NCBI RefSeq assembly: GCF_023283895.1 | Contig: NZ_JAKILB010000004.1 | Location: 186,001 to 250,000 of the forward strand | Direction of reading: 5' to 3' | Length of the DNA stretch: 64,000 nt | Source: Shewanella pneumatophori | GTDB lineage: Bacteria > Pseudomonadota > Gammaproteobacteria > Enterobacterales > Shewanellaceae | In this document: positions 48,887 to 56,353 of the stretch, piece by piece | Position numbering within the stretch: the first letter of the stretch is position 1 | Layout: each line of letters begins with the position of its first letter | Notes under the pieces: model-generated | What the model was told of the DNA's origin: nothing | Seen by the model: the letters and a program-made list of their open reading frames with translations, nothing else | Databases searched by the model: none | Translations under genes and position numbers: made by a program

Positions 48887-49858
48887 ATGAAACTGAAACA
48901 ACTTGTTGGCGCGGTAAGCTTTACTGCAGCGACTGTATTTTCTGCAGCATCAATGGCTGCTATCGATCAGTCTTTACCAACTTACGAAAAGACAAGCGGC
49001 GTGTCTGGTAACTTATCTTCTGTTGGCTCTGATACGCTAGCGAACATGATGACGTTATGGGCGGAAGATTTTAAACAACTTTATCCAAACGTAAATATCC
49101 AGATCCAAGCGGCAGGTTCTTCTACTGCGCCACCAGCTTTAACTGAAGGTACTTCACAATTTGGTCCAATGAGCCGTAAGATGAAGCCAAACGAAGTTGA
49201 AGCATTTGAAAAGCACTATGGCTACCAGCCAACAGCTATTCGCGTAGCAATCGATGCACTAGCAGTTTTTGTTCATAAAGATAACCCAATTGAAGGTATG
49301 AGCATCGAGCAAATCGATGGTATTTTCTCTTCAACTGACAAGTGTGGCGGCGGCGACATTACTCGTTGGGGCGATGCAGGACTTGACGGCAACTGGGCTG
49401 CAAAAGATATCCAGCTTTATGGTCGTAACTCTGTATCAGGTACTTACGGTTACTTTAAGAAAAAAGCACTTTGTAAAGGTGACTTTAAAGCAAACGTGAA
49501 CGAGCAGCCAGGTTCTGCGTCAGTTGTTCAGTCAGTATCTCAGTCACTTAATGCAATTGGTTACTCAGGAATTGGCTACAAAACTGCTGGTGTTAAAGCG
49601 GTTGCAGTTTCAAAGAAAGGCACTAACTACATTGCAGCTACCGCTGAAAATGCTGCAACGGGTAAATATCCACTTTCTCGTTACCTATACGTATACGTGA
49701 ATAAGCACCCAAACAAAGATTTAGCGCCAATGGATCGTGAATTCATCCGCTATGTACTTTCTCAGCAGGGTCAGCAAATTGTAGAAAAAGACGGTTACGT
49801 TGCACTACCACGTAGCGTTATTGCAAAAGACCTAGAAAAAGCAGGTATTCGCCTTTAA
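48887..49858 (+). CDS. pstS: periplasmic phosphate-binding protein PstS
   Basis: This 323-residue protein has a signal peptide (cleavage near SMA-A, residue 25). The phosphate-binding motifs are [12 protein letters not shown] near residue 45, [14 protein letters not shown] (about 75-88) and [12 protein letters not shown] (about 180), typical of the PstS-like branch in Shewanella and Vibrio. It delivers phosphate to PstCAB, but those genes do not follow: a terminator does. Tandem Pho boxes precede it. Confidence 0.93.
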   Translation: MKLKQLVGAVSFTAATVFSAASMAAIDQSLPTYEKTSGVSGNLSSVGSDTLANMMTLWAEDFKQLYPNVNIQIQAAGSSTAPPALTEGTSQFGPMSRKMKPNEVEAFEKHYGYQPTAIRVAIDALAVFVHKDNPIEGMSIEQIDGIFSSTDKCGGGDITRWGDAGLDGNWAAKDIQLYGRNSVSGTYGYFKKKALCKGDFKANVNEQPGSASVVQSVSQSLNAIGYSGIGYKTAGVKAVAVSKKGTNYIAATAENAATGKYPLSRYLYVYVNKHPNKDLAPMDREFIRYVLSQQGQQIVEKDGYVALPRSVIAKDLEKAGIRL

Positions 49859-49877
49859 GGCAAAGTAGCTCGCAAAT

Positions 49878-49902
49878 AAAAGGCCTCTATTGAGGCCTTT
49901 TT
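49878..49902 (+). terminator. terminator of pstS
   Basis: AAAAGGCCTC-TAT-TGAGGCCTTTTT. Confidence 0.92.
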
Positions 49903-49948
49903 AATGTCTGTAATTCAGCCCTAGGCTGGGCTTATTTTTATATTAGTA

Positions 49949-50830
49949 TTATTTATTGTCAGCTTTTAACTGCTTTAACCAAGTATCAAACTCGGCATCC
50001 ATATCTGTGCCCCAGCTGGTTAATAGCGCTTGATAGCGCGGGTAATCGCCTTGGCGAGTAAAGCCAAGCATGGTATCGACCTTATCTTTATGGTTTTCAA
50101 TCAAAAAACGTACCGCTAAGTATCCCCAGCGATAAACTCTGTCAGTGCCGCCGTTGTGCTCATAGCTGGTATTAAAAATTTCGCTTAATGGGTAGCTCGG
50201 CTCTTTGCCAATTAATGCGATGGCTTTAGGGTTGTTATTACCTGCTGAAATATATTCAGCTACGCCTTCACTCCACCAAACGGTATGCGGATATAGTGGC
50301 GCTGGTTTTGGACAGTATTCAGGTCCGGAATGTGAGTCGTGTAGCGACAAACAAAAATCACCGTAAAGATTAAAGCGTCCATCTAGATAATGCACATATT
50401 CATGGGCTAGATTCCAAACTTGGCCCTTTTTCTCATAGGCGACAAATTCTGCTTGGTTGTTTTCTTTCCAAGGTAAGCCCTCTAAATACATACCGCCGTT
50501 ATCACTAGGCACGTCAAAGTGGTTAGTGACATGCTCAACATAATCTTCTCTTGAGTGATATACATTAGCGCGCATGCTGTGGTTATTGTCGTTAGCTACA
50601 GGCTTGTTTAGTGTGCCAAATAGCTGGTGGAAGTTAGCTTCTTGAGTCTGCAGTAACTTACAGGCGGCATTGATTTGTTCGCTTGTTAAGGCTTGCGAGC
50701 GAATAATGATGGTATCGCTACAAGCATGGTTTTGGCTTAACACATTTTCGATACTGCTTTGTTGTGCTTGTGTGTTGAGTGAGGTTAATGAAATAAGCGC
50801 GAGTGCTGATAGGCTGTATTTACTTTTCAT
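49949..50830 (-). CDS. exported M9 (collagenase-like) metallopeptidase, catalytic domain only
   Basis: This is a 293-residue protein with a signal peptide (MKSKYSLSALALISLTSLNTQA). The zinc motif HEYVHYLDGRFNLYG is almost that of Vibrio collagenases, with the third ligand Glu in WWSEGVAEYIS. Collagenases of family M9 are usually 600-900 residues with an activator domain and C-terminal PKD or pre-peptidase domains; none is present here. Two Cys near CLSLHDSHSGPEYC may form a disulfide. The start at 50830 is chosen from the signal peptide; 50860 is an alternative. It probably acts on peptides in the periplasm or medium. Confidence 0.8.
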   Translation of the reverse strand: MKSKYSLSALALISLTSLNTQAQQSSIENVLSQNHACSDTIIIRSQALTSEQINAACKLLQTQEANFHQLFGTLNKPVANDNNHSMRANVYHSREDYVEHVTNHFDVPSDNGGMYLEGLPWKENNQAEFVAYEKKGQVWNLAHEYVHYLDGRFNLYGDFCLSLHDSHSGPEYCPKPAPLYPHTVWWSEGVAEYISAGNNNPKAIALIGKEPSYPLSEIFNTSYEHNGGTDRVYRWGYLAVRFLIENHKDKVDTMLGFTRQGDYPRYQALLTSWGTDMDAEFDTWLKQLKADNK

Positions 50831-50970
50831 GTAGGGTTTCTCTGACTTGTTATTTTGCATACAATATTCACAAGTGTTTCATTTCGCTCTGTTGAAGTCA
50901 AACCTAGGTTTTTTAGCGTAAAATAGCGTTAAAATGCAACGCATTAACTCGTCAATTACAAGGATATGCC

Positions 50971-52752
50971 ATGTTAAAGCAGTGGGATAATAACCATGAT
51001 TATCATTCATTTGCGAATAGTGAACAGGTGAGAGTGACTCACTTATCATTAGCGCTTGATGTTGATTTTTCAGCGAAACAGTTAGCTGGGCAGGTTGAGT
51101 TACAGTTAGATTTTATAGATGAAAAAACCACTGAGCTTTGGTTAGATACGCGAGATCTCATTATTGAAGCTGTATATGGCAATAGCGAACAGCAACTTGA
51201 ATTCAGTATTGATAAGCATGATACGACTTTAGGTCAGCGCCTTAATATTCAATTGTTAGCCGGGATCCGCTCTGTGACAATTGATTATCGAACTTCAGTA
51301 AATGCACAAGGATTGCAATGGTTAACGCCGCAGCAAACGAGTGGTAAAACACTGCCATTTTTGTTTAGCCAATCACAACCAATTAATGCCCGTAGCTGGA
51401 TCCCGCTGCAAGATACCCCTAAAGCGCGAATTACATTTGATGCTGTAATCACGGCTCCTAAAGGAATGCGGGTTGTAATGAGTGCGCTAAATGATGCCGA
51501 GGCAGAATTAACCGGTAAGTTCACGTTTGATATGGAAAAGCCAATGCCGACGCACTTATTAGCGATCGCAGTTGGTGAGCTAGCATTTGCGAAACTAGGA
51601 CCAAGAACAGGGGTTTACGCAGAGCCAGAGGTTGTAGCTAGTGCTGCGAGTGAATTCGAAGACACCGAAAGCATGGTTGAGGTCGCTGAGTCTTTACTAG
51701 GCCCATATCCTTGGGGGCGCTACGACATGATAGTGTTACCGCCAAGCTTTCCATTTGGTGGCATGGAAAACCCTCGTCTTGCTTTTATGACTCCAACCTT
51801 AATCGCCGGCGATAAAAGCTTAGTGTCTACTGTTGCCCATGAGTTGGCACATTCGTGGACCGGAAACTTAGTCAGCAATGCGACTTGGCGAGATCTTTGG
51901 TTAAACGAGGGATTCACCACTTACTTTACCAATCGCATTGTCGAAGCTGTATATGGTAAAGAATTAGCTGAGCTAGAAGTGGTACTTGAAAATGGTCGAT
52001 TACAAGAGGCTATCGCATCGACAGCTATGAGTGCACAAACTCTTCCGGCTAATATGCAAACTCAAGATCCGAATGAAGCTTTTAACCGCTTTACATACGA
52101 TAAAGCGTCCATGTTTGTGCACGACTTAGAAAAACGCTTAGGCCGAGACGCCTTTGATAAATTTTTATATCAATATGTTCAGGCATTTGCATTTGAAGCA
52201 ATCACTACTGAAACTTTCGTGAGTTACGCAAAGCAAACTTTACTGCGTGAGCATGCTGATAAAATCAATGAAGCTGAGTTACTTGAGTGGATTTATGGCG
52301 AAGGTATGCCTAGCTGGTATATGGCGCCCAAGTCATCGAGCCTAGATAAAGTGGTTATGGCATTAAGAGCGTTTGACGATGGTGCCTCAGCTTCAAGTTT
52401 AATGACCCAAGGGTGGCGAGTACATCATTGGCAGTACTTCTTGACTCACCTGCCTACTAAGCTTTCGCAAGATGCACTTATTGATCTAGATAAAACGTTT
52501 AACTTTACCCAGTCGACAAATGCTGAAATTGCCTGTGATTGGTTTAGGGTTGCTATCCGCAATGATTATCAAGCAGTGCTTGAAGCTGTAACCGCATACT
52601 TGGTCAAAATTGGTCGTGGAAAGTTTGTTAAGCCGTTGTATGCCGAATTAATTAAGGCTGGCTTTAAAGATCAGGCACAGCAAATATATGCTAAAGCTCG
52701 CGATGGTTATCATCCCTCTATCGTTGTCATGCTAGATCAGCAATTACTCTAG
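50971..52752 (+). CDS. M1-family aminopeptidase (leukotriene A4 hydrolase-like)
   Basis: This is a 593-residue protein without a signal peptide, so cytoplasmic. The N-terminal beta domain contains SWIPLQDTPKARIT. The substrate motif GGMENP (about 262), the zinc site HELAHSWTGN (His290, Glu291, His294) and the third ligand in LNEGFTTYF follow. The C-terminal armadillo-like helical domain resembles LTA4 hydrolase and aminopeptidase B. It removes N-terminal residues from peptides. AAGGATAT precedes the start. The small RNA array begins directly downstream, on the opposite strand. Confidence 0.93.
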   Translation: MLKQWDNNHDYHSFANSEQVRVTHLSLALDVDFSAKQLAGQVELQLDFIDEKTTELWLDTRDLIIEAVYGNSEQQLEFSIDKHDTTLGQRLNIQLLAGIRSVTIDYRTSVNAQGLQWLTPQQTSGKTLPFLFSQSQPINARSWIPLQDTPKARITFDAVITAPKGMRVVMSALNDAEAELTGKFTFDMEKPMPTHLLAIAVGELAFAKLGPRTGVYAEPEVVASAASEFEDTESMVEVAESLLGPYPWGRYDMIVLPPSFPFGGMENPRLAFMTPTLIAGDKSLVSTVAHELAHSWTGNLVSNATWRDLWLNEGFTTYFTNRIVEAVYGKELAELEVVLENGRLQEAIASTAMSAQTLPANMQTQDPNEAFNRFTYDKASMFVHDLEKRLGRDAFDKFLYQYVQAFAFEAITTETFVSYAKQTLLREHADKINEAELLEWIYGEGMPSWYMAPKSSSLDKVVMALRAFDDGASASSLMTQGWRVHHWQYFLTHLPTKLSQDALIDLDKTFNFTQSTNAEIACDWFRVAIRNDYQAVLEAVTAYLVKIGRGKFVKPLYAELIKAGFKDQAQQIYAKARDGYHPSIVVMLDQQLL

Positions 52753-52763
52753 TGGGACGTGGT

Positions 52764-53006
52764 AAAAAAATGGCAACCTAAATAGGTTGCCATAAGCGTA
52801 TCTAAGTAGAGATAAATGGTTGCGCTAGCTGACGATTTATCTCCAAGGGTAAACCTATACGGAATACCAAGGGAATGATGATGAACAATGAAACTAAGCT
52901 AGGGAGTCAGCATTTAGCGGTTAAGCTAAAGTCAGTCTGTTAAAGCTAACGTTAAGCCAAAATCTCCGTCTTACGACATCAATATTCACTCAACAAGAAT
53001 CGGTTC
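52764..53006 (-). ncRNA. sigma-E-dependent small RNA, unit 1 of 5
   Basis: Read on the minus strand, a sigma-E-type promoter (53013-53040) is followed by about 240 bases ending in the stem TGGCAACCTA-TT-TAGGTTGCCA with seven U (52764-52792). The seed GTTCATCAT (52878-52886) lies in a weakly structured part just before CATTCCC. Next is the hairpin GAGATAAAT / ATTTATCTC, whose loop holds CTAGCGCA. The 5' end is estimated from the -10 box. Function is inferred: Hfq-dependent antisense regulation of envelope mRNAs, like MicA, whose seed (TTATCATCATCCC, from memory) is similar. Confidence 0.75.
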
Positions 53007-53012
53007 ATATAT

Positions 53013-53040
53013 TCAGAGTCGATAAATCTCAGTTAGTTCC
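53013..53040 (-). promoter_or_regulatory. sigma-E promoter of sRNA unit 1
   Basis: On the minus strand: GGAACTA, 16 bases, TCTGA. The RpoE consensus is GGAACTT-N15-16-TCTGA/TCAAA. Confidence 0.75.
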
Positions 53041-53239
53041 CAGAAGTAGCAAAAAAATCACTACTAAAATTTATCTGTAAGCTAACAAGCTATTTTTATT
53101 GGTTTTAATAGTTGATTTTTATGCTACTCATTTCTTATCACTACCACTTACAATTTTTTGCATTGCTTGGTTATTGACTGTGACGATATCGATATAGAGA
53201 TTTGAATCTATGGCGATGAAAGTGATTACTGGATAAGAT

Positions 53240-53483
53240 AAAAAAAATGGCAACCTAAATAGGTTGCCATAAGCGTATCTAAGTAGAGATAAATGGTTGC
53301 GCTAGCTAACAATTTATCTCTAAGGGTAAACCTATACGGAATACCAAGGGAATGATGATGAACAATGAAACTAAGCTAGGGAGTCAGCATTTAGCGGTTA
53401 AACTAAAGTCAGTCTTTTAAAGCTAACGTTAAGCCAAAATCTTTGTCTTACGACATCAATATTCACTCAACAAGAATCGGTTC
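53240..53483 (-). ncRNA. sigma-E-dependent small RNA, unit 2 of 5
   Basis: This is nearly identical to unit 1. The promoter is at 53490-53517, the seed complement at 53355-53363 and the terminator at 53240-53269 (same 10-bp stem, eight U). The hairpin stem stays paired: AGATAAAT / ATTTATCT is kept while the loop differs at a position or two (GTTAGCTAGCGCAACC). Predicted length is about 244 bases. Confidence 0.75.
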
Positions 53484-53489
53484 ATATAT

Positions 53490-53517
53490 TCAGAGTCGAT
53501 AAATCTCAGTTAGTTCC
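53490..53517 (-). promoter_or_regulatory. sigma-E promoter of sRNA unit 2
   Basis: Minus strand: GGAACTA, 16 bases, TCTGA; same spacing as the other four units. Confidence 0.75.
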
Positions 53518-53716
53518 CAGAAGTAGCAAAAAAATCACTACTAAAATTTATCTGTAAGCTAACAAGCTATTTTTATTGGTTTTAATAGTTGATTTTTATG
53601 CTACTCATTTCTCATCACTACCACTTATAATTTTTTGCATTGCTTGGTTATTGACTGTGACGATATCGATATAGAGATTTGAATCTACGGCGATGAAAGT
53701 GATTACTGGATAAGAT

Positions 53717-53959
53717 AAAAAAATGGCAACCTAAATAGGTTGCCATAAGCGTATCTAAGTAGAGATAAACTGTTGCGCTAGCTGACGATTTATCTCTAAG
53801 GGTAGACCTATACAGAATACCAAGGGAATGATGATGAACAATGAAACTAAGCTAGGGAGTCAGCATTTAGCGGTTAAACTAAAGTCAGTCTGTTAAAGCT
53901 AACGTTAAGCCAAAATCTCTGTCTTACGACATCAATATTCACTCAACAAGAATCGGTTC
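53717..53959 (-). ncRNA. sigma-E-dependent small RNA, unit 3 of 5
   Basis: This is the third near-identical copy. The promoter is at 53966-53993, the seed complement at 53831-53839 and the terminator at 53717-53745. In the hairpin, AGAGATAAAC pairs with GATTTATCTC with one changed end pair. The sequence outside the conserved transcript stops matching at about 53999, so selection or the duplication endpoint lies just beyond the promoter. Confidence 0.75.
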
Positions 53960-53965
53960 ATATAT

Positions 53966-53993
53966 TCAGAGTCGATAAATCTCAGTTAGTTCC
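53966..53993 (-). promoter_or_regulatory. sigma-E promoter of sRNA unit 3
   Basis: Minus strand: GGAACTA, 16 bases, TCTGA. Confidence 0.75.
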
Positions 53994-54044
53994 CAGAAGC
54001 TGCAATTAATTTGCAAATCACCTTAATGTAGCCAGATTGCAGGC

Positions 54045-54235
54045 AAAAAAAAGCAACCTAAATAGGTTGCTATAACAATTTGGTGTTAATAAGGCTTTAT
54101 GCGCTAGCTAAAGCTTTATTAAGTATGGCTCACCCAAAGTGGGAGTAGCCAAGGAGAATGATGAACAATGAAACTAACATTAAGCCAATCAGTTAGCCGC
54201 GAGGCTTAAATCCACTTAACGAAAATAATCGGTTC
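54045..54235 (-). ncRNA. sigma-E-dependent small RNA, unit 4 of 5 (diverged)
   Basis: This is about 190 bases on the minus strand. The promoter at 54242-54269 has the best -35 of the set. Kept features are the seed GTTCATCATT (complement at 54157-54166) followed by CTCC, and the hairpin TTAATAA...TTATTAA with the loop sequence CTAGCGCA. An extra hairpin GGCTACTCCC / GGGTGAGCC follows the seed. The terminator is AGCAACCTA / TAGGTTGCT with eight U (54045-54071). The rest differs from units 1-3, so structure and seed are conserved while the sequence has drifted. Confidence 0.75.
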
Positions 54236-54241
54236 ATATAG

Positions 54242-54269
54242 TCAGAGTGGCGAAAGTATAAGAAGTTCC
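54242..54269 (-). promoter_or_regulatory. sigma-E promoter of sRNA unit 4
   Basis: Minus strand: GGAACTT, 16 bases, TCTGA; a full consensus match. Confidence 0.85.
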
Positions 54270-54385
54270 CGGATATTGAATTTATTTTTCAAAAGCGCGA
54301 ATTTTTTTGGTCGCACGATTAGAGTTACAAGGGGTTTTAGCAAGGGCATAAGATGTGTATTTGTTTTACAAAGCAAATTTTAGAC

Positions 54386-54493
54386 AAAAAAAGGGCAATC
54401 CAAGGGATTGCCTGATTGATCTACTCGGAGATCAAGAGGGACTGCGCTAGAAGTCCCAGGGAGAATGATGAACATGAAAAATATCCAATGCTC
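54386..54493 (-). ncRNA. sigma-E-dependent small RNA, unit 5 of 5 (compact form)
   Basis: This is the shortest and clearest unit, about 108 bases. The promoter is at 54500-54527. The RNA begins with an unpaired AU-rich segment ending in GTTCATCATTCTCCC (seed complement 54464-54473). It continues with the hairpin GGGACT / AGTCCC and loop TCTAGCGC (54438-54457), a second hairpin TTGATCT / AGATCAA (54416-54435), and the terminator GGCAATCC / GGATTGCC with seven U. This is the layout of MicA- or RybB-type small RNAs: 5' seed, body hairpin, terminator. Confidence 0.8.
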
Positions 54494-54499
54494 ACAAAT

Positions 54500-54527
54500 T
54501 TAGAGAGCGCTAATTAGATAAAGTTCA
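54500..54527 (-). promoter_or_regulatory. sigma-E promoter of sRNA unit 5
   Basis: Minus strand: TGAACTT, 16 bases, TCTAA. Confidence 0.75.
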
Positions 54528-54588
54528 AAAAAAGTTTGAGATATTTTGCTTTTTATTTGTACTAGTTTTAAGGCTATGAATTACTTCA

Positions 54589-55071
54589 TTAAAGTAATTT
54601 CAGTATATCTTGCTCTAGCGCCATAGGCTTAGTTGTTGGTGCAAATCTCTGTACAGCTTGTCCCTGCCGGTTAACTAAAAACTTAGTAAAGTTCCACTTC
54701 ACCTTTTCTGAACCAAGCAGGCCTTTGGCTGAACTTTTAAGGTAGTTATAAAGTGGCAGAGTATTAGGTCCATTGACTTCTATTTTTTCAAAAAGTGGAA
54801 AGGTTACCCCGAAGTTCAACTCACAAAACTGGCTAATCTCTTCACTATCTCCCTGTTCTTGTGCGCCAAATTGATTACATGGGAAACCTAAAATAACTAA
54901 GCCTTGATCCTGATATTTTTGATGGAGCTGCTCAAGCTCTTTGTATTGTGGTGTAAAGCCACATTTGCTTGCAGTGTTAACGATGAGTACAACTCGATCT
55001 TTAAAGTCTGCAAGGGAAACGTTTTGTCCCTGAATATTGTTGACTGCAAAATCATATATTGAAGCTGACAT
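54589..55071 (-). CDS. glutathione peroxidase (thioredoxin-dependent, BtuE-type)
   Basis: This is a 160-residue peroxidase. The active-site Cys37 is in NTASKCGFTPQY; Gln and Trp of the catalytic tetrad lie in GFPCNQFGAQEQG and KWNFTKFLV. Cys replaces the selenocysteine of animal enzymes, and a likely resolving Cys (residue 88, SQFCELNFG) points to thioredoxin as reductant. GAGGACAC precedes the start. It removes lipid and hydrogen peroxides. It reads toward the sRNA array, whose unit 5 promoter lies about 60 bases beyond its stop. Confidence 0.93.
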   Translation of the reverse strand: MSASIYDFAVNNIQGQNVSLADFKDRVVLIVNTASKCGFTPQYKELEQLHQKYQDQGLVILGFPCNQFGAQEQGDSEEISQFCELNFGVTFPLFEKIEVNGPNTLPLYNYLKSSAKGLLGSEKVKWNFTKFLVNRQGQAVQRFAPTTKPMALEQDILKLL

Positions 55072-55547
55072 AGTGTCCTCCTTGTATTGTTAAGCTACTT
55101 TATCGGTATTTTCCTGGCTGTTGCAATGTGTTTAGTCGTTAATATCGAGTGTTTTTCAAATAATGAATTTAAAGGACGTGATTCAGGTAGATCTTTTTAT
55201 CGATTAAGGTATATAGAAAATTTGTAAGCACTAACAGGGCGTCACAAAAACTGCGTTTGGCAATATTGATAGCATTAAAATTGCTGAATTAAACTTGATT
55301 GTTGAGGATATCTATATAGCGGGAGCTGCAGTTTTGCGCATTTGTATGACGATGATTGCCCGGAGATAAAGCTGTTACAAATTGCGTGGCTTGTAGTTAA
55401 TCGTCACGGTTTTTTGTGGTGTTGTTTGTCTTATGTTTGCATCTTGTTGCTCTTGGTGTGCTTGCTAGAAGTTATAGCAAGTTTAAGTAAAAAAGCGTCC
55501 TCGCTTTGTGTATCCTGCCGATTATTTTTATGTATATAGGATCCCCG
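55072..55547. other. intergenic region between gpx and yfaZ-like gene
   Basis: These 476 bases should hold two divergent promoters. A 65-codon frame at 55342-55539 is hydrophobic but has no ribosome site and overlaps the downstream leader. I see no named motif. Confidence 0.4.
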
Positions 55548-56087
55548 ATGAAGTCTAAGTTCCTTTTTGGCGCACTTGCATTAAGTGCAGTTTCAGTTAA
55601 TGCACAAGCGACTGATTTTACTTTTGGCTTAAACGACGACATGTTGTCAACCGAGCTACAGTTTGACGTTAATAAAGATGTTAATGCATCTGTTGAATAC
55701 ATTTATGCTGATACTGGTGGGCAAATGTTATCTGGAGCTATGCATATTGCTCATGATGCTGGGATCCACCATTTTGAACTTGGTGCTAAGTTTTCTCAGG
55801 TTTGGTCTGAGCGCAGCGCTAATGGTAATTTTGTAGGTATAGGGGGGCGTTACGCGATGCAACTTGGCTCTAATATCTCGCTACATGGTGCAGGCTACTA
55901 TTCACCGTCAGTATTGTCTTTTGGTGATATCGATGGCTCTTGGCAGTTTGACGGTAAAGTGCAATATGCACTTAATCCTGCTTTAGCGTTATTTGTCGGG
56001 TATCGCAATATTCGCCTACAGTATGATCATGCACCAAACTCAACCTTAGATTCAGGTTTCTACTTAGGCGCGAAAGCTTCTTTTTAA
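55548..56087 (+). CDS. YfaZ-family outer-membrane protein
   Basis: This is a 179-residue protein with a signal peptide (MKSKFLFGALALSAVSVNAQA, cleavage about 21). The mature part is all beta-strand, with alternating hydrophobic residues, and ends in Phe (GAKASF), the BAM signal. FTFGLNDDMLSTELQFD and YALNPALALFVGYR fit the YfaZ family. The start at 55548 has AGGA seven bases upstream; the frame to 55506 adds a non-signal segment. Function of YfaZ is unknown. A terminator follows. Confidence 0.85.
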   Translation: MKSKFLFGALALSAVSVNAQATDFTFGLNDDMLSTELQFDVNKDVNASVEYIYADTGGQMLSGAMHIAHDAGIHHFELGAKFSQVWSERSANGNFVGIGGRYAMQLGSNISLHGAGYYSPSVLSFGDIDGSWQFDGKVQYALNPALALFVGYRNIRLQYDHAPNSTLDSGFYLGAKASF

Positions 56088-56111
56088 ATAAACATTATCT
56101 AAGTATTTTTC

Positions 56112-56152
56112 AAAAGAGCTTAACCTCGCGAACGTGGGATTAAGCTCTTTTT
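56112..56152 (+). terminator. terminator of the YfaZ-like gene
   Basis: AAAAGAGCTTAA / TTAAGCTCTTTTT is a 10-12 bp stem with a structured loop (CCTCGCGAACGTGGGA). Confidence 0.88.
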
Positions 56153-56353
56153 GTATCAGGTTTAATTAACTGTCAAAGCCTTTAGTGAAGAATTAAGCGT
56201 TTAATGGATTAAGTTTATGTTTATAAATGGTTTTACAGGCTTACACTGCATCGGTGACGTTGCTGCATTCGAGTGAGTTAGGTAAAATATTGTCACACTT
56301 TTATTTGGAGTGTTAATTTAAGCGTTACACCATTGAGATAGGTCATACAGTAG

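Larger units (their letters stand above)
52764..53239. repeat. long direct repeat, copy 1 of 3
   Basis: This 476-base unit comprises the sRNA, its promoter and about 200 AT-rich bases upstream of the promoter. It is nearly identical to 53240-53716, differing at scattered positions. Three such units in tandem indicate recent duplication. Confidence 0.92.
53240..53716. repeat. long direct repeat, copy 2 of 3
   Basis: A full 477-base copy; one A more in the poly-A run than copies 1 and 3. Confidence 0.92.
53717..53999. repeat. long direct repeat, copy 3 of 3 (partial)
   Basis: This copy matches copies 1 and 2 from the terminator through the -35 box (about 283 bases). It then diverges, losing the 200-base AT-rich spacer. 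Confidence 0.9.

Noticed and set aside
52764..53999. Tandem repeats as a CRISPR array or transposon
   Set aside because: Units are 477 bases with no short spacers, no cas genes, no transposase and no terminal inverted repeats.
52874..54500. Short plus-strand frames starting MMMNNETK / MMNNET / MMNMKN in each repeat unit, with a Shine-Dalgarno-like AAGGGA or GGAG
   Set aside because: They are only 10-22 codons, diverge between units after the first residues, and lie opposite the sRNA seed. Promoters and terminators all point to the minus strand, so the SD-ATG look is best explained by an antisense seed.
55342..55539. 65-codon hydrophobic frame before the YfaZ-like gene
   Set aside because: No ribosome site and it runs to the start of the real gene; composition is that of AT-rich intergenic DNA.
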